A DNA stretch of 64,000 nucleotides from BCD1 sp965230565. GTDB lineage: Bacteria > Bacteroidota > Bacteroidia > Chitinophagales > Saprospiraceae. Below the pieces are notes generated by a model that was not told the origin of the DNA, searched no databases, and worked only from the letters and a program-made list of their open reading frames with translations. Shown here in pieces: positions 26,455-34,518 of this stretch. The position numbers and the translations under genes are program-made. The stretch is taken from positions 186,001 through 250,000 of the forward strand of contig CBDDLH010000005.1 in the NCBI GenBank assembly GCA_965230565.1. The letters run 5' to 3'. Every line of letters starts with the position of its first letter. Position 1 is the stretch's first letter.

Positions 26455-26519
26455 GCCGAGAACAAAGGCTAAAATGTCAATAGCCCCTATGCGGGGCTAC
26501 TGCATTTAGCCAGACCGTT
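26455..26519 (+). repeat. attC4 (compact, strong hairpin)
   Basis: R'' GCCGAGAAC (26455-26463) complements the cassette 4 head GTTCTCGGC (23093). Inner arms GGCTAAAATG..ATAGCCCC and GGGGCTA..CATTTAGCC around TATGC. Junction GTT at 26517. Confidence 0.85.
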
Positions 26520-26948
26520 ACAGGCAAGCAGAAGGGGGGGACCCCACCCAAGCTGACCCACTATAGCCGATTAGACTTATTTTCTGGAATATGGAACTGA
26601 ATACAAAATCGTGTGATCTTTTCAGGAAAATGTGATTTCCAAACTTACGCACGGCAATTCGCTTTGGCCGCTCCACGAGGCTTGATTTTCTTTATTCGAG
26701 AATTTTTCACCTACGTGCGACACACAAAACCCCAGGCGGCGGGTGTATTCGTGTAATTTGGAATAGACAAGTGTAATCCATTTTGAAATGTGTGATTGAA
26801 TAAAAAGAACTAGAATTGGCCGCCTTTGCGCGCAGGTGTGGAATTAATTTGCATCGAATTTTTCCCAAAACCTCCCCTCAAATTAGTCTCTAAAATTGGA
26901 CAGATATTTTCTATTTCGTGTGATTGGTAAAGAGTAAATATTCTGCCA
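26517..26948 (+). other. Cassette 5: no gene visible
   Basis: Head GTTACAGGC, then about 430 bases in which I see no credible ORF on either strand. Words such as CGTGTGATC and GTGTGATTG recur (about 26612, 26799, 26919). It may be a regulatory-RNA cassette, a dead cassette or spacer. Confidence 0.5.
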
Positions 26949-27078
26949 GCCTGTAACACTGTACTAGCGACAATGCGGGCGAATCATTATATTTGATATT
27001 GTTAAAGCGTGAGACGTGCGAATTTCGTGGAATTCTACGAATTCTGTCGAAATCCCCACTGCGCTAGTACTATACGTT
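26949..27078 (+). repeat. attC5 (long type)
   Basis: R'' GCCTGTAAC (26949-26957) complements the cassette 5 head GTTACAGGC. Inner arms GTACTAGCG / CGCTAGTAC, and a nested inner hairpin around GAATTTCGTGGAATTC / GAATTCTGTCGAAAT. Junction GTT at 27076. Confidence 0.85.
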
Positions 27079-27107
27079 ATGGCCAATTGAAAACAACCTA
27101 ATCCGAC

Positions 27108-27896
27108 ATGATTGACTTATATAATGATTTATTAATAGCATATGAAAGGGGGCAGGATGATCTAATTCGCTTAAAGAATGATGGATACGAATTTGACAAG
27201 ATTGTATCTCATTTATATCAATCTTTTGAAGCTAGTGCATGGTATAATTGTCTTATCAAAAAAGATATAGAATCTGCAAAACAGGACTTTTATAATTGTG
27301 GCTTGGCTGATATTGAAGATTCAAAAATTGGAAAGGATATTTTCGGATACAAGAGAGATAGTCCATTAAATGCTTCATTGTCAGATTCTAAAGAACTAAT
27401 AGATTCTTTTGCTACCATTGAATATAAACTTAGAAGTGGACCTCAAAAAGGAAAGACAAATAAAGATTTGGCAAAAATAGGGAAAAGCCATATCTACATT
27501 GATACAATTATAAAATCTATGACTAGAGACTATGATGGTTTAATGTCAAATTTAATAGTAATGGAAACTGTGTTCCTAAGAATGAAAAAGAATGCAGTTT
27601 TTACAAATGATTATGATTTTTTTTCAGGAATCCTAAAGCAGGATAAAGACAAAGTTTTTAATTCAATTAATATTTTATCAACTAAAGAACATAAAAAAAG
27701 AAATAAGGATTCATATTATAAAAAGGACTTGATTTCACAACCAGCACTTGGGTTTGCAAAAATTGCATGGATTAATGAAATGGAATTGGAGTTCGATAAC
27801 GACTTAATACCAAATGAATTACTAGCTATAAAACCATTAGATAGATATCAGGATAAGATTTATGAGTATAAAGACATAATGGACAAAACTAAATAG
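27108..27896 (+). CDS. Unknown soluble protein (cassette 6)
   Basis: 262 residues, helical, Lys/Asp-rich and AT-rich in codon use, no signal peptide or membrane segment, no family recognised. Notable stretches are YQSFEASAWYNCLIKKDIESAKQDFYNCGLADIE and MTRDYDGLMSNLIVMETVFLRMKKNA. It fills the cassette: it starts 32 bp after the GTTATGGCCA head and stops 4 bp before R''. An immunity-type protein is possible by size and context but there is no motif to show it. Confidence 0.7.
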   Translation: MIDLYNDLLIAYERGQDDLIRLKNDGYEFDKIVSHLYQSFEASAWYNCLIKKDIESAKQDFYNCGLADIEDSKIGKDIFGYKRDSPLNASLSDSKELIDSFATIEYKLRSGPQKGKTNKDLAKIGKSHIYIDTIIKSMTRDYDGLMSNLIVMETVFLRMKKNAVFTNDYDFFSGILKQDKDKVFNSINILSTKEHKKRNKDSYYKKDLISQPALGFAKIAWINEMELEFDNDLIPNELLAIKPLDRYQDKIYEYKDIMDKTK

Positions 27897-27900
27897 TAAC

Positions 27901-28036
27901 TGGCCATAACAAAGTGCCAAGCGTACATAGGGGTAGATTGTTTTCGGCGATATTGATTATATTTAGAGAGCCGTGGATTTCGTGGAATCTGTCGATTCTG
28001 CCGGAAATCCCCTACGATCGTTGGCACGTGGCCGTT
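27901..28036 (+). repeat. attC6 (VCR-like, 136 bp)
   Basis: R'' TGGCCATAAC (27901-27910). Outer arms AAAGTGCCA and TTGGCAC, GTACATAGGGG and CCCCTACGATCG. Nested hairpin GGATTTCGTGGAATC / GATTCTGCCGGAAATCC. Ends GTGGCCGTT at 28034-28036. Nearly the same sequence recurs in attC7-attC10. Confidence 0.9.
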
Positions 28037-28180
28037 ATCTGCAATAAGAAAAAAAGTAGAGAGAGAGGGAGAGAGAACAATGTTGTAACAAATGAAATTT
28101 TGAATCGTCTTTCAGGAATAAGCAATGGTTTAATTGAAAAATCTACAAAAAATCAAATGTTAGAAAGCTCAAAAGTAAAT

Positions 28181-28849
28181 ATGAATTCAAATAAAAGAAT
28201 CGGGAGAATAACAGGAATTTTATTTTTACTTGTTTTTATTTCAGGTATAATAATTTTTCAAATTCTTCAAGGTCCTAATCTGTTTTCAGAAGATTATCTT
28301 ACTCTAGCTTCCCAAAACGGTAATAAGGTTACTGGTTCAGTAGTACTTGGAATTTTTAGTGGGATTCTATCAATTGTGATAGCCATATTACTCCTGCCAA
28401 TTTTTAAAAAATATAATACCAGATTAGCCTATTTATATGTAGTACTATGCACAGTGAATTTTATAGCTATAATGATTGATAATGTCAGCGTATTATCAAT
28501 GTTAGAAGTAAGTAGAGAATTCATAGAAAAGGGGAATAGTGATGTTCTTAGTGCTATGGGGAATTACGTTTACGAAAAACACAATTGGACACATTACTTG
28601 TACTTATTAGTCTCCTGTTTTCCAGTTTTCATTTTGTATTATACTTTATTCTTAACAAAACTTGTTCCCAGAATAATTTCCATTTTCGGAATAATAGCTG
28701 TCCTTTTGATGTTTGTAGAGGAATTCTCTTATTTTTTTGGGCAAAGTATAAGTGTGAATTTGCTACTCCCAATGGCTTTAATTCAACTAATTCTTCCACT
28801 TTGGCTTATTTACAAAGGGTTGCCTTATAAAGTAGATAATGTCAAATAA
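28181..28849 (+). CDS. DUF4386-like membrane protein (cassette 7)
   Basis: 222 residues from ATG 28181 (an ATG at 28157 would add eight). The open frame reaches back into attC6 and is not coding there. Begins NSNKRIGRITGILFLLVFISG and has about six transmembrane segments, matching the DUF4386 family of uncharacterised Bacteroidota/Gram-positive membrane proteins. Cassette 7 has 140 bases of leader between its head and the start, unusually long for this array. Confidence 0.75.
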   Translation: MNSNKRIGRITGILFLLVFISGIIIFQILQGPNLFSEDYLTLASQNGNKVTGSVVLGIFSGILSIVIAILLLPIFKKYNTRLAYLYVVLCTVNFIAIMIDNVSVLSMLEVSREFIEKGNSDVLSAMGNYVYEKHNWTHYLYLLVSCFPVFILYYTLFLTKLVPRIISIFGIIAVLLMFVEEFSYFFGQSISVNLLLPMALIQLILPLWLIYKGLPYKVDNVK

Positions 28850-28857
28850 AGAAAAAA

Positions 28858-28991
28858 GCAGATAACAATGTGCCACCCGTACATAGGGGTGATTCGTTTA
28901 TGGGATATTGATTATATTTATTGGAGCCGTGGATTTCGAGAATTCGTTGAATTCTCCGTAAATTCCCTACGATCGTTGGCACGTGGGCGTT
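28858..28991 (+). repeat. attC7 (VCR-like)
   Basis: R'' GCAGATAAC (28858-28866) complements the head GTTATCTGC (28034). Same core as attC6, ending GTGGGCGTT at 28991. Confidence 0.9.
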
Positions 28992-29008
28992 AGCGGCAAG
29001 CAAAATAA

Positions 29009-29665
29009 ATGAAAAACAAATTCATCATATCGACGATACTAATAATCATTTCAATAGTTCAACTTTTTGGAAATGCATTTCGAATTGTACAGGGGAAAGT
29101 AGTCGATAATAAAGATGAAGTATTTATCGGAGCGCAAATAGAAGAATATAAAAATGGATTAAACAATGTAAATAGCGATATAAATGGTGAATTTGAAATA
29201 GCAATTCCTGAAAAAGAGAGTGTCATTCTTAGAGTCACTTATGGATGTAGTGCATTTTATGATGTGCTTTACGAAGTCAAAGCAGAAGATACATATGTGA
29301 GAATTGAGGGGTACACCAAGAAATCTGATAAACAAACAAAAAGAATCCGACAGAAATTAAAGAAACAGAAAAATGAAAATTATTCTTTTTTAATCCGATT
29401 TGATGAAGGACTAAATACCAAGAGTTCAGAAATAAGAAGTCAAATAATTAAATTCGGATTGTTATTTTCAGATTGGAACAATTTAAAGATAACAGCCTAT
29501 CAAGAATCAGAAGAAAGTGGAAATGAACTTTTAGATTTTGTAGAGAAAGAATTATTAAAAATCAACTATGGTTTAAAAATGGAAAGAGAAGTTCAAGTAA
29601 ATAGAGAGGGCAATCTCGATAGGAAAATTGTAAAAGTAGAATTTAAAAAAGAAGCCAGCCGCTAA
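29009..29665 (+). CDS. Unknown exported protein with carboxypeptidase-regulatory-like domain (cassette 8)
   Basis: 218 residues. Signal peptide (MKNKFIISTILIIISIVQLFGNA), then a CarboxypepD_reg-like domain (VQGKVVDNKDEVFIGAQIEEY ... SDINGEFEIAIPEKESVILRVTYG) and a charged C-terminal half. The stop codon TAA at 29663-29665 lies inside R'' GCCGCTAAC, so the gene and attC overlap. Starts 20 bp after the cassette head. Confidence 0.75.
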   Translation: MKNKFIISTILIIISIVQLFGNAFRIVQGKVVDNKDEVFIGAQIEEYKNGLNNVNSDINGEFEIAIPEKESVILRVTYGCSAFYDVLYEVKAEDTYVRIEGYTKKSDKQTKRIRQKLKKQKNENYSFLIRFDEGLNTKSSEIRSQIIKFGLLFSDWNNLKITAYQESEESGNELLDFVEKELLKINYGLKMEREVQVNREGNLDRKIVKVEFKKEASR

Positions 29666-29791
29666 CAAAGTGCCACTCGTACATAGGGGTAGACCGTTTA
29701 TGTGATATTGATTAATTTAGAGGAACCGGGAATTTCGTGGAATCTGACGATTCTGCCGAGAATCCCCTACGATCGTTGGCACTGGGACGTT
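29658..29791 (+). repeat. attC8 (VCR-like)
   Basis: R'' GCCGCTAAC (29658-29666) complements the head GTTAGCGGC (28989). Core AAAGTGCCA / TTGGCAC as in attC6; ends GGGACGTT at 29791. Confidence 0.9.
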
Positions 29792-29819
29792 ACATCCCAT
29801 TTAGAGAAAAAGTTATTGA

Positions 29820-30308
29820 ATGAATAAGTATCGATCAAAATATTTTGGAGAGATAAACCTTAAAGAAAGTAAAGGGATTTTTCTCGAGGGAGAAGTGAAA
29901 TATAAGGGAGAGATAATTTTACTAGAATTTGAACTAATCCAAAATTTGAGACAAGATGAGATTGTTGCAATTGAAGATTTCTTAGATAATTTTGAATCGG
30001 TGTACTTGAAAATTTATAAATATCTTAAATCAAGCCTTTATAAAATAGGCTTTGTTAAAGATTACATATCCATTATCCAAGAGAATTTTAGAAAGGATAT
30101 GAGAGACTTATTAAAAGGGACTAATCCGAATCTAAGCCAAGAAGAACGATTATTTTCTCAACTATATATTTGTAGAATAGAATTTTTCCAAGAAGGGGAA
30201 CAGTTTGCAATTCTAGATTTTACGATTGATGAAGGCGCGACAAATGATTTGCTAGTAGTTGGATTAGACAAATCAGGTGATATTAATTATATGATGGTAG
30301 ATAGTTAA
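29820..30308 (+). CDS. DUF2004-like protein (cassette 9)
   Basis: 162 residues, soluble. Opening SKYFGEINLKESKGIFLEGEVKYKGEIILLEFEL and ending ATNDLLVVGLDKSGDINYMMVDS resemble DUF2004-type proteins, which often occur near polymorphic toxins and in mobile regions. The family call is from memory and tentative. Starts 31 bp after the head and ends 10 bp before R''. Confidence 0.6.
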   Translation: MNKYRSKYFGEINLKESKGIFLEGEVKYKGEIILLEFELIQNLRQDEIVAIEDFLDNFESVYLKIYKYLKSSLYKIGFVKDYISIIQENFRKDMRDLLKGTNPNLSQEERLFSQLYICRIEFFQEGEQFAILDFTIDEGATNDLLVVGLDKSGDINYMMVDS

Positions 30309-30318
30309 AAAATAAAAC

Positions 30319-30453
30319 GGGATGTAACAAAGTGCCACCAGTACATAGGGGCGAGGTATTTCGGCGATAATGATTAATTTAGAGAAACCGTGGATTTCGT
30401 GGAATCTGTCGATTCTGCCGAAAGTCCCCTACGATCGTTGGCACGTGGGCGTT
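30319..30453 (+). repeat. attC9 (VCR-like)
   Basis: R'' GGGATGTAAC (30319-30328) complements the head GTTACATCCC (29789). Ends GTGGGCGTT at 30453. Confidence 0.9.
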
Positions 30454-30501
30454 CTGCACAAGCAGGTCAAAGGAAAAGTAAATTGAATGAAATAATTTAG
30501 A

Positions 30502-30990
30502 ATGATTGAATTAAGGTATAGGTTATGGATATTCTTTATTCTATCAATTAGCTTTTTATCAATAGGAATAATACCTCAAGAATCAAATAGCATAATTGGA
30601 GTTTACAGTAAGAAATTTAAAGGATATGATGCATATTCGATAGTTGAATTGTTAGAAAAAGGAAGGTTTAAATATTTATCTGGAGTAGGAGGATGTCAAT
30701 CTGAAATAACTGGTGATTGGGAAATTCAAAATGGAGAATTAATAGTATTTAAAATCGACTCAATTTATACTGAGAAATATTTACATAAAGTAGTTTTACG
30801 ACATACTGATTATATAAAAGAACCTGTAAGTGTAGCACTAGATTCCTTGTCATTATCAATTTCAGAAATGAAGCCTTGTTATCCTAAATTAACGAATGCG
30901 AAAATCAAGAAAAGAAAGGAGTCTATCATCTTTACGGATAATATTGATTGTGCTTGTGTTTCCGTAAAAGGTAGGCACAAAAAGATATAG
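30502..30990 (+). CDS. Unknown exported small protein (cassette 10)
   Basis: 162 residues. N-terminal signal or anchor (RLWIFFILSISFLSIG), then a beta-rich body with GVYSKKFKGYDAYSIVELLEKGRFKYLSGVGGCQSEITGDWEIQNGELIVF. This resembles small lipocalin/copper-resistance-like beta barrels only in general style. Cys residues at GCQS, PCYP and CACVS. Not recognised. Confidence 0.65.
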   Translation: MIELRYRLWIFFILSISFLSIGIIPQESNSIIGVYSKKFKGYDAYSIVELLEKGRFKYLSGVGGCQSEITGDWEIQNGELIVFKIDSIYTEKYLHKVVLRHTDYIKEPVSVALDSLSLSISEMKPCYPKLTNAKIKKRKESIIFTDNIDCACVSVKGRHKKI

Positions 30991-31050
30991 AGTATTTTAA
31001 TTACAGTAGTATAAGATGTAGTATGTTTGATGGAAACAAATAAATAAGCC

Positions 31051-31185
31051 TGTGCAGAACAAAGTGCCATTCGTACATAGGGGCGAAACGTTAATGCGAT
31101 AATGATCATATTTAGAGAGCCGGGAATTTCGTGGAATCTGTCGATTCTACCAAGAATCCCCTATGATCGTTGGCACGTGGGCGTT
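31051..31185 (+). repeat. attC10 (VCR-like)
   Basis: R'' TGTGCAGAAC (31051-31060) complements the head GTTCTGCACA (30451). Ends GTGGGCGTT at 31185. Confidence 0.9.
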
Positions 31186-31271
31186 GTAACACATTTTGAA
31201 AAATTAGCAAATCAAAAGTTGTATTAAACGATAAATTAATAGATGCAAATTTGTAGCCAAAAGAAAAAAAT

Positions 31272-31646
31272 ATGACAAATTATATTGATGGATTTATTCT
31301 TCCAATCCCTTCGGTTCATTTAAACGAATACAAAAAGGTAGTAAAAAAAGTAGCGGAAATTTGGAAAGAATATGGTGCAATTGCCTATTTCGAATGTGTT
31401 GGTGATGATTTATTTTTAGAAGGTACGAAATCTTTTATTGACACTATAGATGCAAAAGAGGATGAAGTTATTGTATTTGGTTGGGTTATTTTTCCTTCAA
31501 AAGAGATTCGTGATATAGCAAATCAAAAGGTTCCTAATGACCCAAGAATGACAGAAATAGTTTCACCATTGACGAATCCTGAAAAATTGATTTTTGATGC
31601 CAGTAGAATGGTATATGGAGGGTTTCAATCACTTGTTCAATCTTAA
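31272..31646 (+). CDS. DUF1428 (YbaA-like) protein (cassette 11)
   Basis: 124 residues. MTNYIDGFILPIPSVHLNEYKKVVKK, VIVFGWVIFPSKEIRD and DPRMTEI, then MVYGGFQSLV are the standard features of DUF1428/YbaA, a dimeric alpha-beta barrel family of unknown function. Slightly longer than usual. Starts 89 bp after the cassette head. Confidence 0.88.
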   Translation: MTNYIDGFILPIPSVHLNEYKKVVKKVAEIWKEYGAIAYFECVGDDLFLEGTKSFIDTIDAKEDEVIVFGWVIFPSKEIRDIANQKVPNDPRMTEIVSPLTNPEKLIFDASRMVYGGFQSLVQS

Positions 31647-31682
31647 GTTGATTAAGCTGCAAAAGTAAAAATCACAAATAAC

Positions 31683-31720
31683 GTGCTACAACAAAGAGCC
31701 ACTCGCCATAGGGGAGGGGA
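31683..31720 (+). repeat. attC11, truncated; right end of the array
   Basis: GTGCTACAAC (31683-31692) matches the complement of the head GTTGTAACAC with one mismatch, and is followed by AAAGAGCCACTCGCCATAGGGG as in the left half of attC6-10. The rest of the site is missing; G/T-rich sequence follows. Confidence 0.75.
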
Positions 31721-31967
31721 ATTTAATAGCTAGCTGGTTGGTTAGGTTGACTGGTGTATAGTTGGTATATGGTTTATGGTTTACGGTTTACGGAATGTAA
31801 AATGATAATTTGGGAATGATGAATGTAAAGAGTTTATTGAGTAGAGGGTTGACTAGTTGGTTGGGGTTATTGGGTGTAAGGTTAATTGAGTTGACTGGTT
31901 GATTAGTGCTCAGTTGCTTTCGCTTCTGGGGCATAGGTGTCAAATTATTAGAAAAGTAAGGCAAGCA
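31721..31967. repeat. G/T-rich degenerate repeat tract
   Basis: Variants of GGTTGGTTAGGTTGACTGG and GGTTTATGGTTTACGG on the plus strand, no gene. Similar tracts occur at about 33735-33890, 34406-34475, 38746-38860, 62090-62240 and 63290-63360, always with G/T on the plus strand. Confidence 0.65.
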
Positions 31968-33615
31968 TTAATAAAATATTCTCCAGATTGGGGGGTAGCC
32001 CAGAACCGGGGGTTGGTCGAAGAAATTCCAGCGTAGTTCATTAATACTTTGTTGGTTTCTTAAAGCGATTTTTCCTTGTTCATTTTTACCCGTTTGGTTG
32101 GCTGTATAGAATTCCTCGGTACGGTTCGCGTCTCCATCTTTTTTATAGACCAATAAGAAAGGGTTTATAGAATTGAAACTTTCCGCATCTGGTCTTTTAT
32201 TTATACCAGTCAGAAGACTATGACGAACATCTTTTATTACTTTCACATGTGGAGTCCAGGTGCCAGTATTGTAGAAAGAACCGGGAATAGATACAGGAAC
32301 GTGCGTGTGTCCTTGAACCATTAGATAGTCTGGATATTTAATTAAAGTACGAAATAACGCGCCTCTAACATCAGGTATAGACCCAGGGTCCAATCGTTCC
32401 ATTTCATCAATTACATCTTGGTAGGTACTGAAATTCAAGGCTATAGCAGATAAGAAGTTATCCAAGATATTAAAACCTTTGCCCTTTAACATAAAATATT
32501 TCAGATCAGAAGTAGCCACATTATCCATTCCGGAGTACCAAGCCTTGAATTTACCTTCAGGCCCTTTAAAAATCAAGGTTTCTATATCCGCAGGGCTTGG
32601 GAATCCCGGAAGTAAATTACCGAGAACAAATTTGGAGCCCCAGCTATCGGGACCAGGTGGCCAGTTTCTTTTATCAAACATATCCCCATGCTCAGCAAAA
32701 GTAGTGAGATAAGTATTTTCATAAGCCGTACCTTTTTGCCATGGACCTGGAGGAACTACATAGTCGTGATTTTCCTCGTATATAAAAGACTTTATGACCA
32801 TTATTTCTTAAGCCATTACAAATAGAAAAGAAGCCCTTATGTGTATCATGCAAGGTAGTATTGCGTGCCATCATTTCCAATTGATCGACGATATCCCCAT
32901 TGAGTACCAGATCGAATTTAGGAGTATCATTTGGAAAGACTTTCTTTAGCCGACCCTGGACAAAAGTGATGACTCTTGCCAGCAAGTTTGCCTTAGAAGT
33001 GCCCGTAAATTTATTACCAACGACCCATTTACCCTCCTGTGTTAAGTGATTTTCAAGAAAATCATCTCCCCCTGTGCCATCGCTCATATGTAAGTCGCTT
33101 ACAAACAAAGCTGCTTTTGAATCACTAGTCTGTAAGCCCCCGCCAAAGACCGGTTCAATAAAATCTTTTAAGGAATCTGGCCATTCCGAAGGAGGTTGTT
33201 GAGCGAGTTCCCAATATTCACCAGGAGAACCATTAATATATTCCACAGGATTAGGAATAGGGTAGAAGTTATCAGGTTCTGTCTTGTATAGTTCCATGAG
33301 GTTGGCCATATGTGCCATTTTCTCCATGAGGCCTAAATCAGAGCGTTTCCAAACCTCGTAAAAACGCTCTTTATTTTCCGATTCCCTAGGAGTAGAGGGG
33401 GTAGCATTTCGTTTAAGTTCTGAGATAGTTTGCTGGATAAATTCAATACTAATTATTTGAAGGTTTGAGGCAATTACTATTGATTCGACTTTATCAGCCA
33501 AAGCTATTGCTTCTTCCAGGCTTACATTTTGACTTAGTTCTGAAGTAATGATTTTGTTTTTATCAAATAGACCTAAAGAACGATCTGAACTATCAATAAC
33601 CTCGATATTTACCAT
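31968..33615 (-). pseudogene. Calcineurin-like metallophosphoesterase, frameshifted in its GNHD motif
   Basis: Two overlapping frames (start 33615 and the end at 31968) together give a 549-codon protein. The first holds ALFVSDLHMSDG (D-x-H motif) and LVLNGDIVDQ; the second holds the remainder including VQGHTHVP. The break is in a run of four T (32770-32773; A on the coding strand). Removing one base restores RGNHDYVVPPGPW, the metal-binding GNHD motif. So it is either a one-base homopolymer error or a fresh inactivating mutation. Total length is one base over a multiple of three. Substrate unknown. Confidence 0.85.
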
Positions 33616-34090
33616 AAGTATAAATTTTGTGAGATTAAAGTTGGGTAGTAATAAGTACAGCTAGAGCAAATTTTGATTATTTGGTAAAAAACCTAGTAGA
33701 ATATGGCTAAACGGTTGATTATTTGGAAGTTATTATGATGAATTCAAAGAGTTGATTGGGTTTGTTTAGTTGGTTAGGTTGACTGGAGTGTAATTGGTAT
33801 ATGGTGCACGGTTTAGGGTGCACGGAATGTAAAATGTAAAGAGTTGAGTTGGTTACTTAGGTTGATTTAGGACAGGGTGTATTGGGTTGAAGAAATTTTG
33901 GGATGTTTAGCTGCCAGATATTGAGGGGCTAATATATTCCTTTGAATTATAGGTGTTATCGTTCCAAAAAAGTGGTTTTATTTTTTGTAAAAAAGAAACA
34001 TATTGTTTTAAATTGCTCTCTGCTATTAAACAACAGTGTCTTAAATAATCTTTGTGTGTGATATTATAGACACTGCACAAAAACATACTT
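33616..34090. other. Gene-free stretch with G/T tract and an inverted repeat
   Basis: No gene seen. G/T-rich repeats at about 33735-33890. CAGTGTC (34034-34040) and GACACTG (34069-34075) form a spaced dyad ending 15 bp before the next start, a possible operator. Confidence 0.45.
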
Positions 34091-34405
34091 ATGAGAGCGC
34101 TTTGGTTGGAGCTTCGGGAGGAGGCTCCTTTGTCTGTTAATGCCTGCCTGCAATATTTCCAGGACCGCTATATGGGTCATTGGCGATCGAAAATACTGGA
34201 AGTGAATCTTGTTTTTTCCTATTTAGAAACGAAGGGTTTTGAAATTACTGTACGACAATGGGGTATCCCTGGTCGTAGGGACTGGTACTATGAAATCAAT
34301 AGGGAGCATCGCCGCTTTGCTGAAGATCGTGGCTTTGAAAGTTTTGAATTGGCAGCGGAGGAAGTGATTAGGGTGGTTTTTGGAGTATTGGAAAAGGGAA
34401 TGTAG
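34091..34405 (+). CDS. Unknown small protein upstream of the polymerase pair
   Basis: 104 residues, basic and aromatic-rich, no signal peptide: NACLQYFQDRYMGHWRSKILEVNLVF, VRQWGIPGRRDWYYEI. Not recognised. It lies 113 bp before the Y-family polymerase in the same direction and may belong to the same mutagenesis unit, but size and sequence do not match UmuD, LexA or ImuA. Confidence 0.55.
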   Translation: MRALWLELREEAPLSVNACLQYFQDRYMGHWRSKILEVNLVFSYLETKGFEITVRQWGIPGRRDWYYEINREHRRFAEDRGFESFELAAEEVIRVVFGVLEKGM

Positions 34406-34518
34406 AATGGGTTATTGGGTTATTGGGTTATTGGGTTTATTAGGTTTATTGGGGTTATTGGGTTGGTTGGGGAGTTCTTTGAAAAATATGCAGGATGTAA
34501 TCTCAAAAACAAGGATCG

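Larger units (their letters stand above)
21342..31720 (+). mobile_element. Integron-like gene-cassette array, about eleven cassettes
   Basis: Cassettes abut one another. Each begins with a private GTT-word, and its 3' end carries the reverse complement of that same word just before an attC-like hairpin whose last bases are the next cassette's GTT. Pairs: GTTGAGGTGCCAGC~GCCGGCACTCAAC (imperfect); GTTATGAGT~ACTCATAAC; GTTCCATGC~GCATGGAAC; GTTCTCGGC~GCCGAGAAC; GTTACAGGC~GCCTGTAAC; GTTATGGCCA~TGGCCATAAC; GTTATCTGC~GCAGATAAC; GTTAGCGGC~GCCGCTAAC; GTTACATCCC~GGGATGTAAC; GTTCTGCACA~TGTGCAGAAC; GTTGTAACAC~GTGCTACAAC (one mismatch). This is the R'/R'' relation of integron attC sites in circularised cassettes with crossover at G|TT. 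Almost all cassette genes point the same way. Confidence 0.88.

Noticed and set aside
27914..28180. N-terminal extension of the DUF4386 protein
   Set aside because: It would translate attC6 and the cassette junction; the DUF4386 homology begins at the Met at 28181.
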